64,000 nucleotides of DNA, taken from contig NZ_SRJC01000001.1 in the NCBI RefSeq assembly GCF_004684905.1, positions 1,612,001 through 1,676,000 of the forward strand, given 5' to 3'. Numbering within the stretch: the stretch's first letter is position 1; each line of letters starts with the position of its first letter. This DNA is from Halobacillus salinus. Lineage in GTDB: Bacteria > Bacillota > Bacilli > Bacillales > Halobacillaceae. The position numbers were made by a program, and so were the translations under genes. A model generated the notes under the pieces. The model made no database searches. It was not told the DNA's origin and was given only the letters and a program-made list of their open reading frames with translations. Positions 46,423 to 55,058 of this stretch are shown here, piece by piece.

Positions 46423-46447
46423 TTACCCCTTTTTACACTTTTATAAC
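46423..46447 (-). promoter_or_regulatory. Candidate sigma-B-type promoter of the minus carotenoid operon
   Basis: On the minus strand GTTATA (46442-46447), 13-nt spacer, GGGTAA (46423-46428); the -10 fits GGGWAW, the -35 matches GTTTAA at four of six. It is about 125 nt before the CrtN paralogue start. Confidence 0.35.
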
Positions 46448-46516
46448 CACCAGGAGTATAATTCGCCTCATAATCATTTAAAAACCGTTCATACTAGTGA
46501 TAAGGAGGACGGAATC

Positions 46517-46714
46517 ATGAGAGCTAAACAGCGAGTACACGGGCCTTATTACCCTTCCCATGCCTTGGTTTCAAACCCAACAGAACAGAAGAGTCAATTA
46601 AACCACTGGTGTGAGGAGATTGATCATTGCAGTGAACATCAATCAGAAACCCCAGCTAGTTCTGATACAAGAAGTCAAATAATGAAAGCAGCACCGACTT
46701 CCTATACGAACTAG
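46517..46714 (+). CDS. Hypothetical small protein, 65 residues, Cys/His cluster
   Basis: ATAAGGAGG lies 7-8 nt before the ATG. The product begins MRAKQRVHGPYYPSHALVSN and contains a central H-W-C-x5-H-C-x2-H cluster that could bind a metal or form a disulfide, then a Ser/Thr-rich end. No membrane segment and no recognised family. It is divergent from the carotenoid minus operon and shares its promoter region, and lies upstream of a YjcZ-like sporulation ORF, so a sporulation or stationary-phase role is possible. Confidence 0.6.
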   Translation: MRAKQRVHGPYYPSHALVSNPTEQKSQLNHWCEEIDHCSEHQSETPASSDTRSQIMKAAPTSYTN

Positions 46715-46783
46715 GTAAGTGTCTATACGCCAGAGCCCCTTCTTGCATACGCTGAGTATGTAAACAACAGGAGGTGAGCTTTT

Positions 46784-46918
46784 ATGTACGGAGGATGCTA
46801 CCCTTATGGTGGACGTCGTTGTCAAAGAGTCGGTGGGTACGGAACTGGAAATGGCTTCGCATTAATCGTTGTCTTGTTCATTCTGTTGATTATTGTCGGA
46901 GCGGCATTTTACTGCTAA
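46784..46918 (+). CDS. YjcZ/SscA-family small sporulation protein, 44 residues
   Basis: The ATG at 46784 has AGGAGGTGAG 5 nt upstream. A Gly/Tyr/Cys/Arg-rich head ([20 protein letters not shown]) is followed by the conserved hydrophobic tail [17 protein letters not shown]. This tail is characteristic of the YjcZ family, which includes the spore assembly protein SscA of B. subtilis. Strong terminator downstream. Supports an endospore-forming host. Confidence 0.88.
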   Translation: MYGGCYPYGGRRCQRVGGYGTGNGFALIVVLFILLIIVGAAFYC

Positions 46919-46945
46919 AACCACCCCTTGAATAAATAATAAAAA

Positions 46946-46987
46946 CGAAAAAGGCGGAATCACAAAAAAGTGATTCCGCCTTTTTTC
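46946..46987. terminator. Bidirectional terminator between the YjcZ-like gene and the GGDEF-EAL gene
   Basis: A perfect 16-bp stem AAAAAGGCGGAATCAC/GTGATTCCGCCTTTTT (46948-46963 with 46970-46985) around A6. Confidence 0.95.
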
Positions 46988-47006
46988 TTGTTGCAAAAGA
47001 ACCCTG

Positions 47007-48959
47007 TTAATGAAGGTGATCCCTCGTGAAAATAGATGACAACTCTTCCGGGGGAAGTGGTCTGCTGTAGTAGTAACCTTGCATTTCATCGCAGCGCTCT
47101 GCTTTTAGAAAGGCTAATTGCTCTGCTGTCTCTACTCCTTCGGCAATAACCTTCATGTTCAAGGAATGGGACATATGAATGATCGACTTAACGATTGCTT
47201 GGTTCTGCTCTTGGTTCTCATTAATAAATGCTTTATCAATTTTCAGTTTACTTACAGGGAAACGACTCAAATATTTCAATGAAGAGTATCCTGTTCCAAA
47301 ATCATCGATCGATACATGAACACCGAGGTTTCTCAAGTCATTTAAGGTTTTTATGATGTACTCCTCATTCGACATTGCCATGCTTTCTGTAATCTCAAGT
47401 TCGAGGTAGTGTGGATCAAGACCTGTTTCCTTCAAGACCCTCTTAACTCGTTGAACAATATCTTTCTGATGGAACTGCAGCGCAGATAAATTCACTCCGA
47501 CAATTACTGGAGGGTGCCCTTGGTCCTGCCATTGTTTATTTTGAATACAAGCTTCACGCATCACCCACTCACCAATCTCCACGATAAGACCGTTCTTTTC
47601 CGCAATCGGTATGAACTCGGACGGCGAAACCACACCTCTCGTGGGGTGATGCCAACGGATGAGCGCTTCCATCCCTACTACTTTACCCGTTAGGATACTT
47701 TTTTGAGGTTGGTAATGTACTTGAAGCTCATCTCTTTCTATAGCTTTTCTTAAATTCGTTTCAATGGATAACATGTTTTCAAATTTCTCGGTCATGGACG
47801 TATCATAGCTCATAAATGAATTCCGCTGCGTTTCTTTTACCGTGTACATGGCACTATCAGCTTTCTTTATTAGCTCATCTACAGTAGTTCCTTGGAAAGG
47901 ATAATAGCTTAGCCCCACACTTATTGTAGTAAATAGATCATATCCATCAATGGTGACTGGCTGCTTGAAAGTATCAATCATGGACTGTGCATGGCTTTCC
48001 GCTTCTTCCATTGAATTTATGTACCGTTGCAACACAAGAAATTCATCGCCACCCAGACGCGCTACAAACGTAGTAGAACCGTTTGTCTTCTTTAATCTAG
48101 AAGCGCAGGCTTGAAGCAGCTTATCTCCAAACGTATAGCCAAGTGTATCATTGATCTGTTTGAAATAATCGATATCAATGAAGTGGACGGCAAACTTCTC
48201 TCCGTTCCCGTGAGCTTCTTGAATAGCTTGACTTAGTATTTCGTTAAAGTATAAGCGATTAGGAAGATCCGTCATCTCATCGAAATAGGACATAAACTCT
48301 ATTTTCTTTTCATTATGTACGCGTTCTGTCACATCACGGACGATGGCTACTCTCACCAGATCATTCTGGGCGTATCGATGAGCCACCACCTCGACAAACA
48401 CAGCATTTCCATTCTTCCCCATTCCTTTTATAGGTGGGCTTTCTTCATCGTTCATCGAGAGGTTTGTCACCCTTTGATGATGTTTACGATCAACCAACTG
48501 ATAAACCTCGGTTCCCCTTAAGTCCTCCGGTTCGTGACCGAACAGATGAGCAAACGTGCTATCACAATCAACGATAACTCCATCCTCATGGATGACCACA
48601 CCCTCCGATCGAACCTGATCCCATTCTTTAAGTATCTTCCTATGCTCTTCAGGAATCGAGACGGGTACAATGATAATGGCGTATAAAGCCTCGTCCTCCA
48701 ACTTCAATGACTTTAGGTGGAACGTTCCCTTCAACTTCTTATTCAGATGCAATACCTGATGACTTTCTTTGCCGTGTCTCCATTTCTCCCTTGGAAAAAA
48801 TATGTCCACTGAACTCCCTTCGACTTCCCCCATAAGTTGGACAGCCGAAGGATTACAGCGGACAATAAGATGCTCTTCATTTACGAAAATAAGTGGGTCA
48901 TTTAAATGCTTGTATAACCACTCGTGAATCGGAAGTTCTTTCTCACTTGTATACGACAT
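47007..48959 (-). CDS. PAS-PAS-GGDEF-EAL cyclic-di-GMP enzyme
   Basis: Cytosolic signalling protein of 650 residues with no membrane segment. Domains in order: two PAS domains (about 10-115 and 118-225), GGDEF (about 240-395) and EAL (about 405-645). The active-site motif LGGDEFLVL is intact, as are the DxLPNR-type start TDLPNRLYF and, in EAL, MEALIRWHHP, ITESMAM, SIDDFGTGYSSL and VIAEGVETAEQ. Both synthesis and breakdown of c-di-GMP are therefore possible; which dominates is unknown. The gene lies 18 nt downstream of ktrD, probably on one transcript. Confidence 0.93.
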   Translation of the reverse strand: MSYTSEKELPIHEWLYKHLNDPLIFVNEEHLIVRCNPSAVQLMGEVEGSSVDIFFPREKWRHGKESHQVLHLNKKLKGTFHLKSLKLEDEALYAIIIVPVSIPEEHRKILKEWDQVRSEGVVIHEDGVIVDCDSTFAHLFGHEPEDLRGTEVYQLVDRKHHQRVTNLSMNDEESPPIKGMGKNGNAVFVEVVAHRYAQNDLVRVAIVRDVTERVHNEKKIEFMSYFDEMTDLPNRLYFNEILSQAIQEAHGNGEKFAVHFIDIDYFKQINDTLGYTFGDKLLQACASRLKKTNGSTTFVARLGGDEFLVLQRYINSMEEAESHAQSMIDTFKQPVTIDGYDLFTTISVGLSYYPFQGTTVDELIKKADSAMYTVKETQRNSFMSYDTSMTEKFENMLSIETNLRKAIERDELQVHYQPQKSILTGKVVGMEALIRWHHPTRGVVSPSEFIPIAEKNGLIVEIGEWVMREACIQNKQWQDQGHPPVIVGVNLSALQFHQKDIVQRVKRVLKETGLDPHYLELEITESMAMSNEEYIIKTLNDLRNLGVHVSIDDFGTGYSSLKYLSRFPVSKLKIDKAFINENQEQNQAIVKSIIHMSHSLNMKVIAEGVETAEQLAFLKAERCDEMQGYYYSRPLPPEELSSIFTRDHLH

Positions 48960-48977
48960 GACGCATCCCCCTAAAGA

Positions 48978-50336
48978 CTAACCGATAATTATTCTCTCTT
49001 TTGGATAATGGTACTTTCCTGAAGTACGGTCTTTCTGGAAAGAAAATAAGAACGTTAAAATCCCAATTCGCCCGAGGAACATTAACAGCATTAACACACA
49101 TTTTCCAAAAACGGAAAGTCCAGGTGTAATGCCAAGAGACAGGCCAACTGTCCCAAAGGCAGACGTAACTTCAAATATAATCTCGTTCAAATTGAAAGGC
49201 TCCGTTATGGAGAGGGCGACGATTGCCGTAAAAACGGTGATAAGGGCCATCAATGTTACAACAACAGCCCGGTTCAAATCCTCGTTGTGAACCTCTCTTC
49301 TGAAAATTCGTATCCTCGATCCACCTCTAGCGAAAGTGAGGATGAAGATTATGACAAGCGCGAAAGTTGTTGTTCGTATCCCGCCTCCGACACTACTTGG
49401 AGATGCACCGATAAACATCAAAGATGACATGAAAAGTTGCGTTTGCTCTTGGAATTGGTTGATATCCATAGTGGACAAACCACCACTTCTTGTCGTTACG
49501 GACTGGAACAAAGCATAAAAGAAAATTTCGTGCCAGGATTTTCCTGAAAAGAAATAGTTAAACTCCAAAGCAATGATCATAATCGCTCCGAATCCTACTA
49601 ACACGAAGAAAGTAAAACTTGTCAACTTCGCAAATAAAGAAAAGCGAATCGTTTTCACTCGATCATTATGAAACAAATATTGCTTGACTTCGATCAATAC
49701 CGGGAACCCAATAGCCCCAGCAATGATTAGAATCATATTGATGAACTGTACGAAATAGTCATCACTGAAAGGAATCAGAGATTGACCTGTAATATCAAAG
49801 CCACCGTTCGTCATTGCACTGATTGTACCGAAGAATCCTTGTAAGTAAGCTTCACCGGGATCATAATACTGAAGGAAATATGTCCCGAGCGTCAAAAAGC
49901 CTAGAAGCTCTATCAGTAAAACAACAAGAACGATTTGCTGAACCATACTTACCATGCCCTGGAAAGAATTTCGGTTTTGGTCTGTCATAATGAGACGACG
50001 TTCTTTCAAACCGATTTTCTTCCCTAACATGAGCCAAATCAAAGTTCCTAAGGTCATAACTCCAATTCCACCAAACTGCAGGACAAGTGCAAGGATAAAT
50101 ATTCCTGTTGTACTAAATGTCTCGGCTGTAGGGACGGTAGTTAAACCTGTTACACTAACCGCACTTACTGCTGTAAATAACACGTCTATGAAACTCAGGT
50201 TGACCCCCGGCTGGTGAGCCACGGGCAGAGCAATGAGAATGGAAGAAACGGTGACAGCAAATAAATAGTAAATCGCAATTAATTGAAATGGCGATAATCC
50301 ATTAAGCCAGCGAAGGCTTTTCCTTCTCACCCACAT
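48978..50336 (-). CDS. ktrD: Ktr-type potassium transporter pore subunit (KtrD)
   Basis: Membrane pore of a Na+-dependent K+ uptake system that works with a KtrC-type RCK ring. The 452 residues have the four-fold M-P-M repeat of the SKT family; filter-type segments include AVSVTGLTTV, MTNGGFDIT, TRSGGLSTM and FGTVGLSLG. SD AGGAG is 7 nt before the ATG at 50336. Length and sequence fit KtrD (YkrM) or KtrB; KtrD is favoured because no RCK gene is adjacent and ktrC lies elsewhere in the window. K+ uptake is central to salt adaptation. Confidence 0.9.
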   Translation of the reverse strand: MWVRRKSLRWLNGLSPFQLIAIYYLFAVTVSSILIALPVAHQPGVNLSFIDVLFTAVSAVSVTGLTTVPTAETFSTTGIFILALVLQFGGIGVMTLGTLIWLMLGKKIGLKERRLIMTDQNRNSFQGMVSMVQQIVLVVLLIELLGFLTLGTYFLQYYDPGEAYLQGFFGTISAMTNGGFDITGQSLIPFSDDYFVQFINMILIIAGAIGFPVLIEVKQYLFHNDRVKTIRFSLFAKLTSFTFFVLVGFGAIMIIALEFNYFFSGKSWHEIFFYALFQSVTTRSGGLSTMDINQFQEQTQLFMSSLMFIGASPSSVGGGIRTTTFALVIIFILTFARGGSRIRIFRREVHNEDLNRAVVVTLMALITVFTAIVALSITEPFNLNEIIFEVTSAFGTVGLSLGITPGLSVFGKCVLMLLMFLGRIGILTFLFSFQKDRTSGKYHYPKERIIIG

Positions 50337-50455
50337 GCTAGTACTCCTTTAATGTATCGTTTTTTTCTGTGACTATATGCCTTGTTTATTATATCAGGAT
50401 GGAAGAGTAATTTCTCCGTTTACACGAAATTTGTCATTGTATGTAGGGAGGGAAA

Positions 50456-50881
50456 TCACGCTTTCGCTTGATGTCCCCTGCGTTTGAATTCTTCTAATAG
50501 TTCTTCACCTTGAAAGCCCTCATCCATTAAAGACTTAAGGACTCCCTCTACTTGTTCTAACTGTCGATCAATCATCGTTCCTATGAAAATTACGTTCATG
50601 GAATCGCCGATAGTGTTCGTATCAATGACTTTCACGAAAAATGTAGCAGGTTGGTTGCTTTGTTTCGTTATTTTCACTTGGATGATCAGCTCTTCTTCAC
50701 TTTCGACCATCGATTGAAAGAAATCCTTATAACTATCATCAACATAAGCCTCAATCGTCCAACGTCCGTGGTCATCTTCTCGATTAATGATCAAACCATC
50801 CTGAAGCTTGATTCTACGCTGAGTGATGTCGTCATTTTTCTCTTCTACAATGTCTAAAGAAACTAATTTAAAGGTTTTCAC
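50456..50881 (-). CDS. YwpF-family protein
   Basis: The GTG at 50881 (reads VKTFKLVSLDIVEEKND) has TTGGAGGTC 8 nt upstream and gives 141 residues; the longer frame to 50989 has no SD. Beta-rich N-terminal part with LQDGLIINREDDHGRWTIEAYVD, then an acidic helical end LMDEGFQGEELLEEFKRRG. It resembles B. subtilis YwpF (function unknown). No signal peptide or membrane helix. Downstream of the molybdenum cofactor genes but cut off from them by a terminator. Confidence 0.65.
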   Translation of the reverse strand: MKTFKLVSLDIVEEKNDDITQRRIKLQDGLIINREDDHGRWTIEAYVDDSYKDFFQSMVESEEELIIQVKITKQSNQPATFFVKVIDTNTIGDSMNVIFIGTMIDRQLEQVEGVLKSLMDEGFQGEELLEEFKRRGHQAKA

Positions 50882-50959
50882 TTTATATGACCTCCAAGGG
50901 CTCATAGTCTTATTATTTATTATAGAGGACGCTCCTTTATTGAGCAAAGAAAGTTCCGC

Positions 50960-51002
50960 GAAAAAAATGTCCCTGGGGCCATAAACCACTGACCCCGGGA
51001 CT
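50960..51002 (-). terminator. Terminator of moeA-moaA
   Basis: GTCCCTGGGGC.../...GACCCCGGGAC arms (about 50969-50980 with 50991-51001) and TTTTTTT on the minus strand. Confidence 0.85.
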
Positions 51003-51006
51003 TACA

Positions 51007-52029
51007 TCAACCTCCGATATAGGACATTTCGATTTTCTTTTTAGGGGAAGGTTTACCAGCGGCCCTGTCAACAGAATACTGATCTTTACGACCTATCCAA
51101 ATCGATCGAATAGTCTCGACTATCTGTGAATCACTCGCTCCATCTCTCAAGTTCTTTCTGATATCATAACCATCCGAAGCGAACAGACAGGTGAACAGTT
51201 TACCGTCTGCGGACAACCGCACACGTGTACAACTACTGCAGAAAGCATCCGTCACAGAAGAGATCAAACCAATCTCTCCTTCTCCATCTATGTACCGGTA
51301 ATTAGAAGCGACTTCGCCGAAATATGCTGGATCTACAGGTTCTAAAGGCATCTCAGCATTGATCTTTTCCACAATTTCCTTCTTGGAGACAACTTCATTC
51401 ATCTTCCATCCATTGTGATTCCCGACATCCATGAACTCGATGAATCTAAGTCTTGCACCAGTCCCTTTAAAGTAACGGGCCATCGGCAGGATTTGACTCT
51501 CATTCATTCCCTTTTTGACAACCATATTTATTTTTATATTCAGTCCCGCTTTTCTTGCTGCTTCAATCCCCTTCAAAACAGGAGCCGTTTTTATTCCTCG
51601 TCCGTTCGTCTCCTTGAACACATCATCTTCAATTGCGTCCAAGCTAATATTGACTCGGTCTAAACCAGCTTCCTTCAATTTAGCCGCTTGTCTGACGAGG
51701 AAGACAGCATTCGTTGTGACTGCTATATCCTTAATACCTTCTATTTCTTTTATTTGAGAGATCAGAAGGTGCAGGTCTTTTCTCATCAAAGGTTCTCCAC
51801 CCGTTATACGAATTTTCTCGACTCCGAATTGAGCAAACACTTTGACCAGCCTGATAATCTCGTCGAAGCTCAGCAACTGATCTTTTGGCATAAATGCATA
51901 ATCGTCTCCGAAAATTTCTTTAGGCATACAATATGTACAACGAAAATTACATTTATCTATCACTGATATTCTTAAATCTTTCATCGGCCTTTGCAATTGA
52001 TCTACAAGCGTTTCAGCCAACTTCACCAC
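51007..52029 (-). CDS. moaA: GTP 3',8-cyclase MoaA (molybdopterin synthesis)
   Basis: Radical-SAM enzyme for the first step of molybdenum cofactor synthesis. N-terminal cluster motif CNFRCTYC (Cys27, Cys31, Cys34), SAM-binding ITGGEPLMR, the C-terminal second cluster DAFCSSCTRVRL with a later Cys in FTCLFA, and the C-terminal Gly-Gly tail (YIGG) needed for activation. The start is uncertain: GTG at 52029 or 52026 near AAAGG, or a later TTG at 52020. It follows moeA after 10 nt. Other moa/mob genes are not in the window. Confidence 0.95.
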   Translation of the reverse strand: MVKLAETLVDQLQRPMKDLRISVIDKCNFRCTYCMPKEIFGDDYAFMPKDQLLSFDEIIRLVKVFAQFGVEKIRITGGEPLMRKDLHLLISQIKEIEGIKDIAVTTNAVFLVRQAAKLKEAGLDRVNISLDAIEDDVFKETNGRGIKTAPVLKGIEAARKAGLNIKINMVVKKGMNESQILPMARYFKGTGARLRFIEFMDVGNHNGWKMNEVVSKKEIVEKINAEMPLEPVDPAYFGEVASNYRYIDGEGEIGLISSVTDAFCSSCTRVRLSADGKLFTCLFASDGYDIRKNLRDGASDSQIVETIRSIWIGRKDQYSVDRAAGKPSPKKKIEMSYIGG

Positions 52030-52039
52030 ACCTTTCTAT

Positions 52040-53341
52040 CTAAAAATGGCTTTGTCCATCCATTTCTTCGAGACAAATGGCTTCCACTACATCCCCTTGT
52101 TGATAACCTCTTGTTCCTCCCCTAAGCTGAATAAGTACATTCGTTTCAGCTAAAGAGCTTACAACAGCTGATTTATCTATGCCAGAAGGATGTACATACA
52201 CATTCCCTTCATGATAAGAAATAAACCCTCTTACAAAACGGGTGAACGGGTTAGGTTTCTTGAAGTCCTTTCCTAATGTTGCCTGGACCCTCTTGTGGAA
52301 GGGACGGCTTCTCCCCAAGAAAGACTGGATTATGGGATAAGTAAACAACTCAAATCCTACATAACAAGCAGAAGGATTACCCGAAAGCCCGAATAGCAGC
52401 TTCTCATCCTTCCTCGCAACGGTCGTCACACTCCCCGGCCTCATTGCAACCTTATTAAATAGCACTTCTGCCTCAAGTTTGTCGTATATGTCCGGCATAA
52501 GATCATAATCCCCTACAGATACGCCTCCTGTAGTAATGAGGCAGTCCACTTGATCAAGAGCCTCTTCCACGGCCTGATAACATAGATCAAAATTGTCCTC
52601 GAGTTTTCCAAAATAGATGCCAGTCCCACCTGCACGCTCTATCTGAGACATAACCATATAAGCATTGGAGTTTCTGATCTTCCCAGGCTGCAATGGTTCG
52701 TCTACATCGAGCAGCTCTGTGCCAGTTGCAAATACTCCGATTTTAGGTTTCACGTACACTTGGACCTCTCCATATCCGAATGTGGCTAATAATGCTTGTA
52801 TGCCAGGATTGATTACTTCCCCTTTTTTCACAAGGATTTCTTGCTCTTTGGTTTCAGATCCGGTCGGGATAATGTTTTGCTGAGGAGAAAGGGGACGTTT
52901 CAGCGTTACCCACTCCTCCATGTCCCTTTGATAAGGTTGGCAGATTTCGAACATTGCAACACAATCTGCCCCTCCCGGTATCTCCGCACCAGTCATGATT
53001 CGAATAGCTTCCCCTTTATTCACAGCTCTAGATGCCCGGTGTCCAGCCGGAACGGTTTCGATCACTCGGAATTGACCAGGTTCCTCACGCGTAAGGTTCC
53101 TTGTATCTTCGGATCGGAAGGCGAACCCATCGTACGGTGATTTGTCAAAAGGAGGTACAGGATGAGTGGCCACTACATCCTCTGCTAAAACACGGTGAAA
53201 AGACTGCTCGAGTTTCACCTTCTCTACTCGCTTATCTACTTTTGTATTCAAGACGTCTTCTACTGCTTTGGAAACCGGAATTGGCGTTCTATGTAAATTC
53301 AATTCTCTCATGCCCTTCTGTAAAGTCCTTTTATTGAACAT
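52040..53341 (-). CDS. moeA: Molybdopterin molybdenumtransferase MoeA
   Basis: Inserts molybdate into adenylylated molybdopterin. Start at 53341 (MFNKRTLQKGMRELNLHRT) has AAAGGAGGA about 11 nt upstream; an ATG at 53311 is possible, and the frame continues up to 53392 without SD. The 433 residues show FDKSPYDGFAFR, VPAGHRAS, RIMTGAEIPGGADCV, FATGTELLD, TTGGVSVGDYD, and FGLSGNPSACYV: all main family motifs. First gene of the moeA-moaA unit, divergent from the flavin reductase. Confidence 0.95.
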   Translation of the reverse strand: MFNKRTLQKGMRELNLHRTPIPVSKAVEDVLNTKVDKRVEKVKLEQSFHRVLAEDVVATHPVPPFDKSPYDGFAFRSEDTRNLTREEPGQFRVIETVPAGHRASRAVNKGEAIRIMTGAEIPGGADCVAMFEICQPYQRDMEEWVTLKRPLSPQQNIIPTGSETKEQEILVKKGEVINPGIQALLATFGYGEVQVYVKPKIGVFATGTELLDVDEPLQPGKIRNSNAYMVMSQIERAGGTGIYFGKLEDNFDLCYQAVEEALDQVDCLITTGGVSVGDYDLMPDIYDKLEAEVLFNKVAMRPGSVTTVARKDEKLLFGLSGNPSACYVGFELFTYPIIQSFLGRSRPFHKRVQATLGKDFKKPNPFTRFVRGFISYHEGNVYVHPSGIDKSAVVSSLAETNVLIQLRGGTRGYQQGDVVEAICLEEMDGQSHF

Positions 53342-53437
53342 AACGGAATTATCCTCCTTTTTCAAAGGTTTCGAATGGTTTCTTAAGTACATAATATGGG
53401 TAGAATTTAATTACTGATTATAGAAAGGATGGGACTA

Positions 53438-54790
53438 ATGACAAGTACATATGATCTAATCGTCATCGGATCTGGACCCGCAGGAGGCCGTGCGGCTAAT
53501 CAAGCAAGAAAGAAAGGATGGAAAGTCGCCATAGTGGAAGAGCGTGAATTTGGGGGTACATGTCCGAACAGAGGATGCGATCCAAAAAAAGTCCTCGTCG
53601 GCATATCCGAGATCTATGATAATGCTCAACGAGTAATGGGGTCTGGTCTAAAAGGAGAGGTTCATTTAGATTGGCAGGAACTAAAAACGTTTAAAGATAA
53701 ATTTGTAGAACCAGTATCGCCATCGATTGAAGAATCCTTGAAGAACGAGGGAATCGATACGTTTAAGGGAAAGGCAGTTTTTCAAGATGCAAAGACGATA
53801 TCAGTAGGCGACCAGACCTTAGCGGGACAGAAGATCATCATTGCTACAGGAGCTAAACCAGCCACTCTTCCAGTTGAAGGTGGAGACCTTTTAACGACAA
53901 GCGATGAATTCTTCGAGCTAGAAGAGCTTCCTGATCGAATACTTTTCGTAGGAGGAGGGTATATCTCATTTGAGTTTGCCCACTTATGCGCAAGGCTCGG
54001 CAAAGACGTAATCATCCTGCACAGAGGCAGAAACGTTTTAGAGTCTTTCGACCACGAAATGACCAATAAACTAATTGAATTGACGAAAGATCTTGGAGTC
54101 GATATACATGTTGGTACAGAAGTAACTGCCATTGAGAAAGCACAGGATGGGGGTTACCGATTGAATGTTAAGAAATTCGACCACGAACATGAATTCAAGG
54201 CGGATCTCGTAGTACATGGCGGAGGACGCTCACCTAACGTTGACGGAATGCAGCTTGACAAAGCAGGTATTGAACTTGGGGAAAAAGGTATTAAAGTAAA
54301 TGATTTCTACCAAACTCAATCCCATTCACATATCTATGCGGTTGGTGATGTTGCTGAAAACGGCCAGCCACCTCTGACACCTGTTGCCGGAGAGGAAGTC
54401 CGGCGATTGCTTCAACACCTGTTTGAGGAAGAGGAAATTAGTCCTGTAAACACCCCCGTACCCTCTGTCGTGTTCACCTATCCTAAGCTTGCAAAGGTTG
54501 GGTTAACTCAACAAGAAGCCAGTTCCCAAAACATTCCTTATGAGGTGCAGTCTAAGAATATCGCTTCTTTCTTCTCTTATAAACGCACGAACGAAAATGG
54601 AGCGTATGTCAAAATACTTACGAACCCATTAACGAATGAAATAATAGGAGCACACCTACTCACCAGTTCGGCTGAGCACCTAATTAACATATTCGCATTA
54701 GCGATGAAGAAAAAAATGACTAAACAAGAGTTATCATCTTTCCTATGGGCTTACCCTTCAGAAGAAAGTGATATCCCAAGCTTCTTCTAA
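53438..54790 (+). CDS. FAD-dependent pyridine nucleotide-disulfide oxidoreductase, unusual C-terminus
   Basis: Start at 53438 (MTSTYDLIVIGSGPAGGRAA) has AAAGG 9 nt upstream; 450 residues. It has the FAD motif GSGPAGG, redox disulfide GGTCPNRGC (Cys42, Cys47), NAD(P) motif GGGYISFE, and the second FAD motif YAVGDVAENG. The family normally ends with a His-Pro-Thr-x-x-Glu catalytic dyad; here the aligned segment reads LWAYPSEESD, with Tyr for His. PdhD in this window keeps HAHPTLGE. This marks a glutathione-reductase-like subfamily rather than lipoamide dehydrogenase. Substrate unknown. Confidence 0.87.
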   Translation: MTSTYDLIVIGSGPAGGRAANQARKKGWKVAIVEEREFGGTCPNRGCDPKKVLVGISEIYDNAQRVMGSGLKGEVHLDWQELKTFKDKFVEPVSPSIEESLKNEGIDTFKGKAVFQDAKTISVGDQTLAGQKIIIATGAKPATLPVEGGDLLTTSDEFFELEELPDRILFVGGGYISFEFAHLCARLGKDVIILHRGRNVLESFDHEMTNKLIELTKDLGVDIHVGTEVTAIEKAQDGGYRLNVKKFDHEHEFKADLVVHGGGRSPNVDGMQLDKAGIELGEKGIKVNDFYQTQSHSHIYAVGDVAENGQPPLTPVAGEEVRRLLQHLFEEEEISPVNTPVPSVVFTYPKLAKVGLTQQEASSQNIPYEVQSKNIASFFSYKRTNENGAYVKILTNPLTNEIIGAHLLTSSAEHLINIFALAMKKKMTKQELSSFLWAYPSEESDIPSFF

Positions 54791-54793
54791 CGG

Positions 54794-54829
54794 AAACAAG
54801 CCCCCGAGATTCGGGGGCTTGTTTTTTTA
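54794..54829. terminator. Bidirectional terminator between the flavin reductase and the YrzI-like array
   Basis: A perfect 14-bp stem AAACAAGCCCCCGA/TCGGGGGCTTGTTT (54794-54807 with 54811-54824) with a 3-nt loop and T7. The stop codon of the last small minus-strand ORF lies in the T-run. Confidence 0.95.
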
Positions 54830-54961
54830 AATAAAATGACTCTTGATTCTCGACGCTTCTATCTGCCGTTCAATGGCTCTCATCTTTTTCAGTTGTCTGC
54901 CTCTTGTTTCTTCCGATGCTTTTTGAAAAGTGACGACAAATAGGATGAAATTCAGCTTCAT
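54827..54961 (-). CDS. YrzI-like small protein B, 44 residues
   Basis: GGAGGAG lies 6 nt before the ATG at 54961. The product starts MKLNFILFVVTFQKASEE, a short hydrophobic strand followed by a charged amphipathic helix rich in Arg, Gln, Glu and Lys. The start pattern M-x-[IL]-[NQ]-F-[IL]-x-F-[TV]-[IV] is that of the Bacillus YrzI family (PF09501; assignment from memory). It is third in a row of small minus-strand ORFs and ends in the shared terminator. Family function is not established. Confidence 0.65.
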   Translation of the reverse strand: MKLNFILFVVTFQKASEETRGRQLKKMRAIERQIEASRIKSHFI

Positions 54962-54982
54962 GACAGCTCCTCCTTCTTCCAG

Positions 54983-55045
54983 CTAATCCGTATCCTTCTC
55001 CACATTCAACCAATTCATAAATTCAATTCTGCGATTTTCATTCAT
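54983..55045 (-). CDS. Candidate 20-residue ORF in the YrzI-like array
   Basis: ATG at 55045 follows AGGGGGGTGTG by about 5 nt and opens 20 codons rich in Asn, Glu, Asp (starts MNENRRIEFMNWLN). It sits between the two YrzI-like ORFs with 13-22 nt gaps, like a member of the same transcript. So short an ORF could be chance; the SD is what argues for translation. Confidence 0.35.
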   Translation of the reverse strand: MNENRRIEFMNWLNVEKDTD

Positions 55046-55058
55046 CGTTCACACCCCC

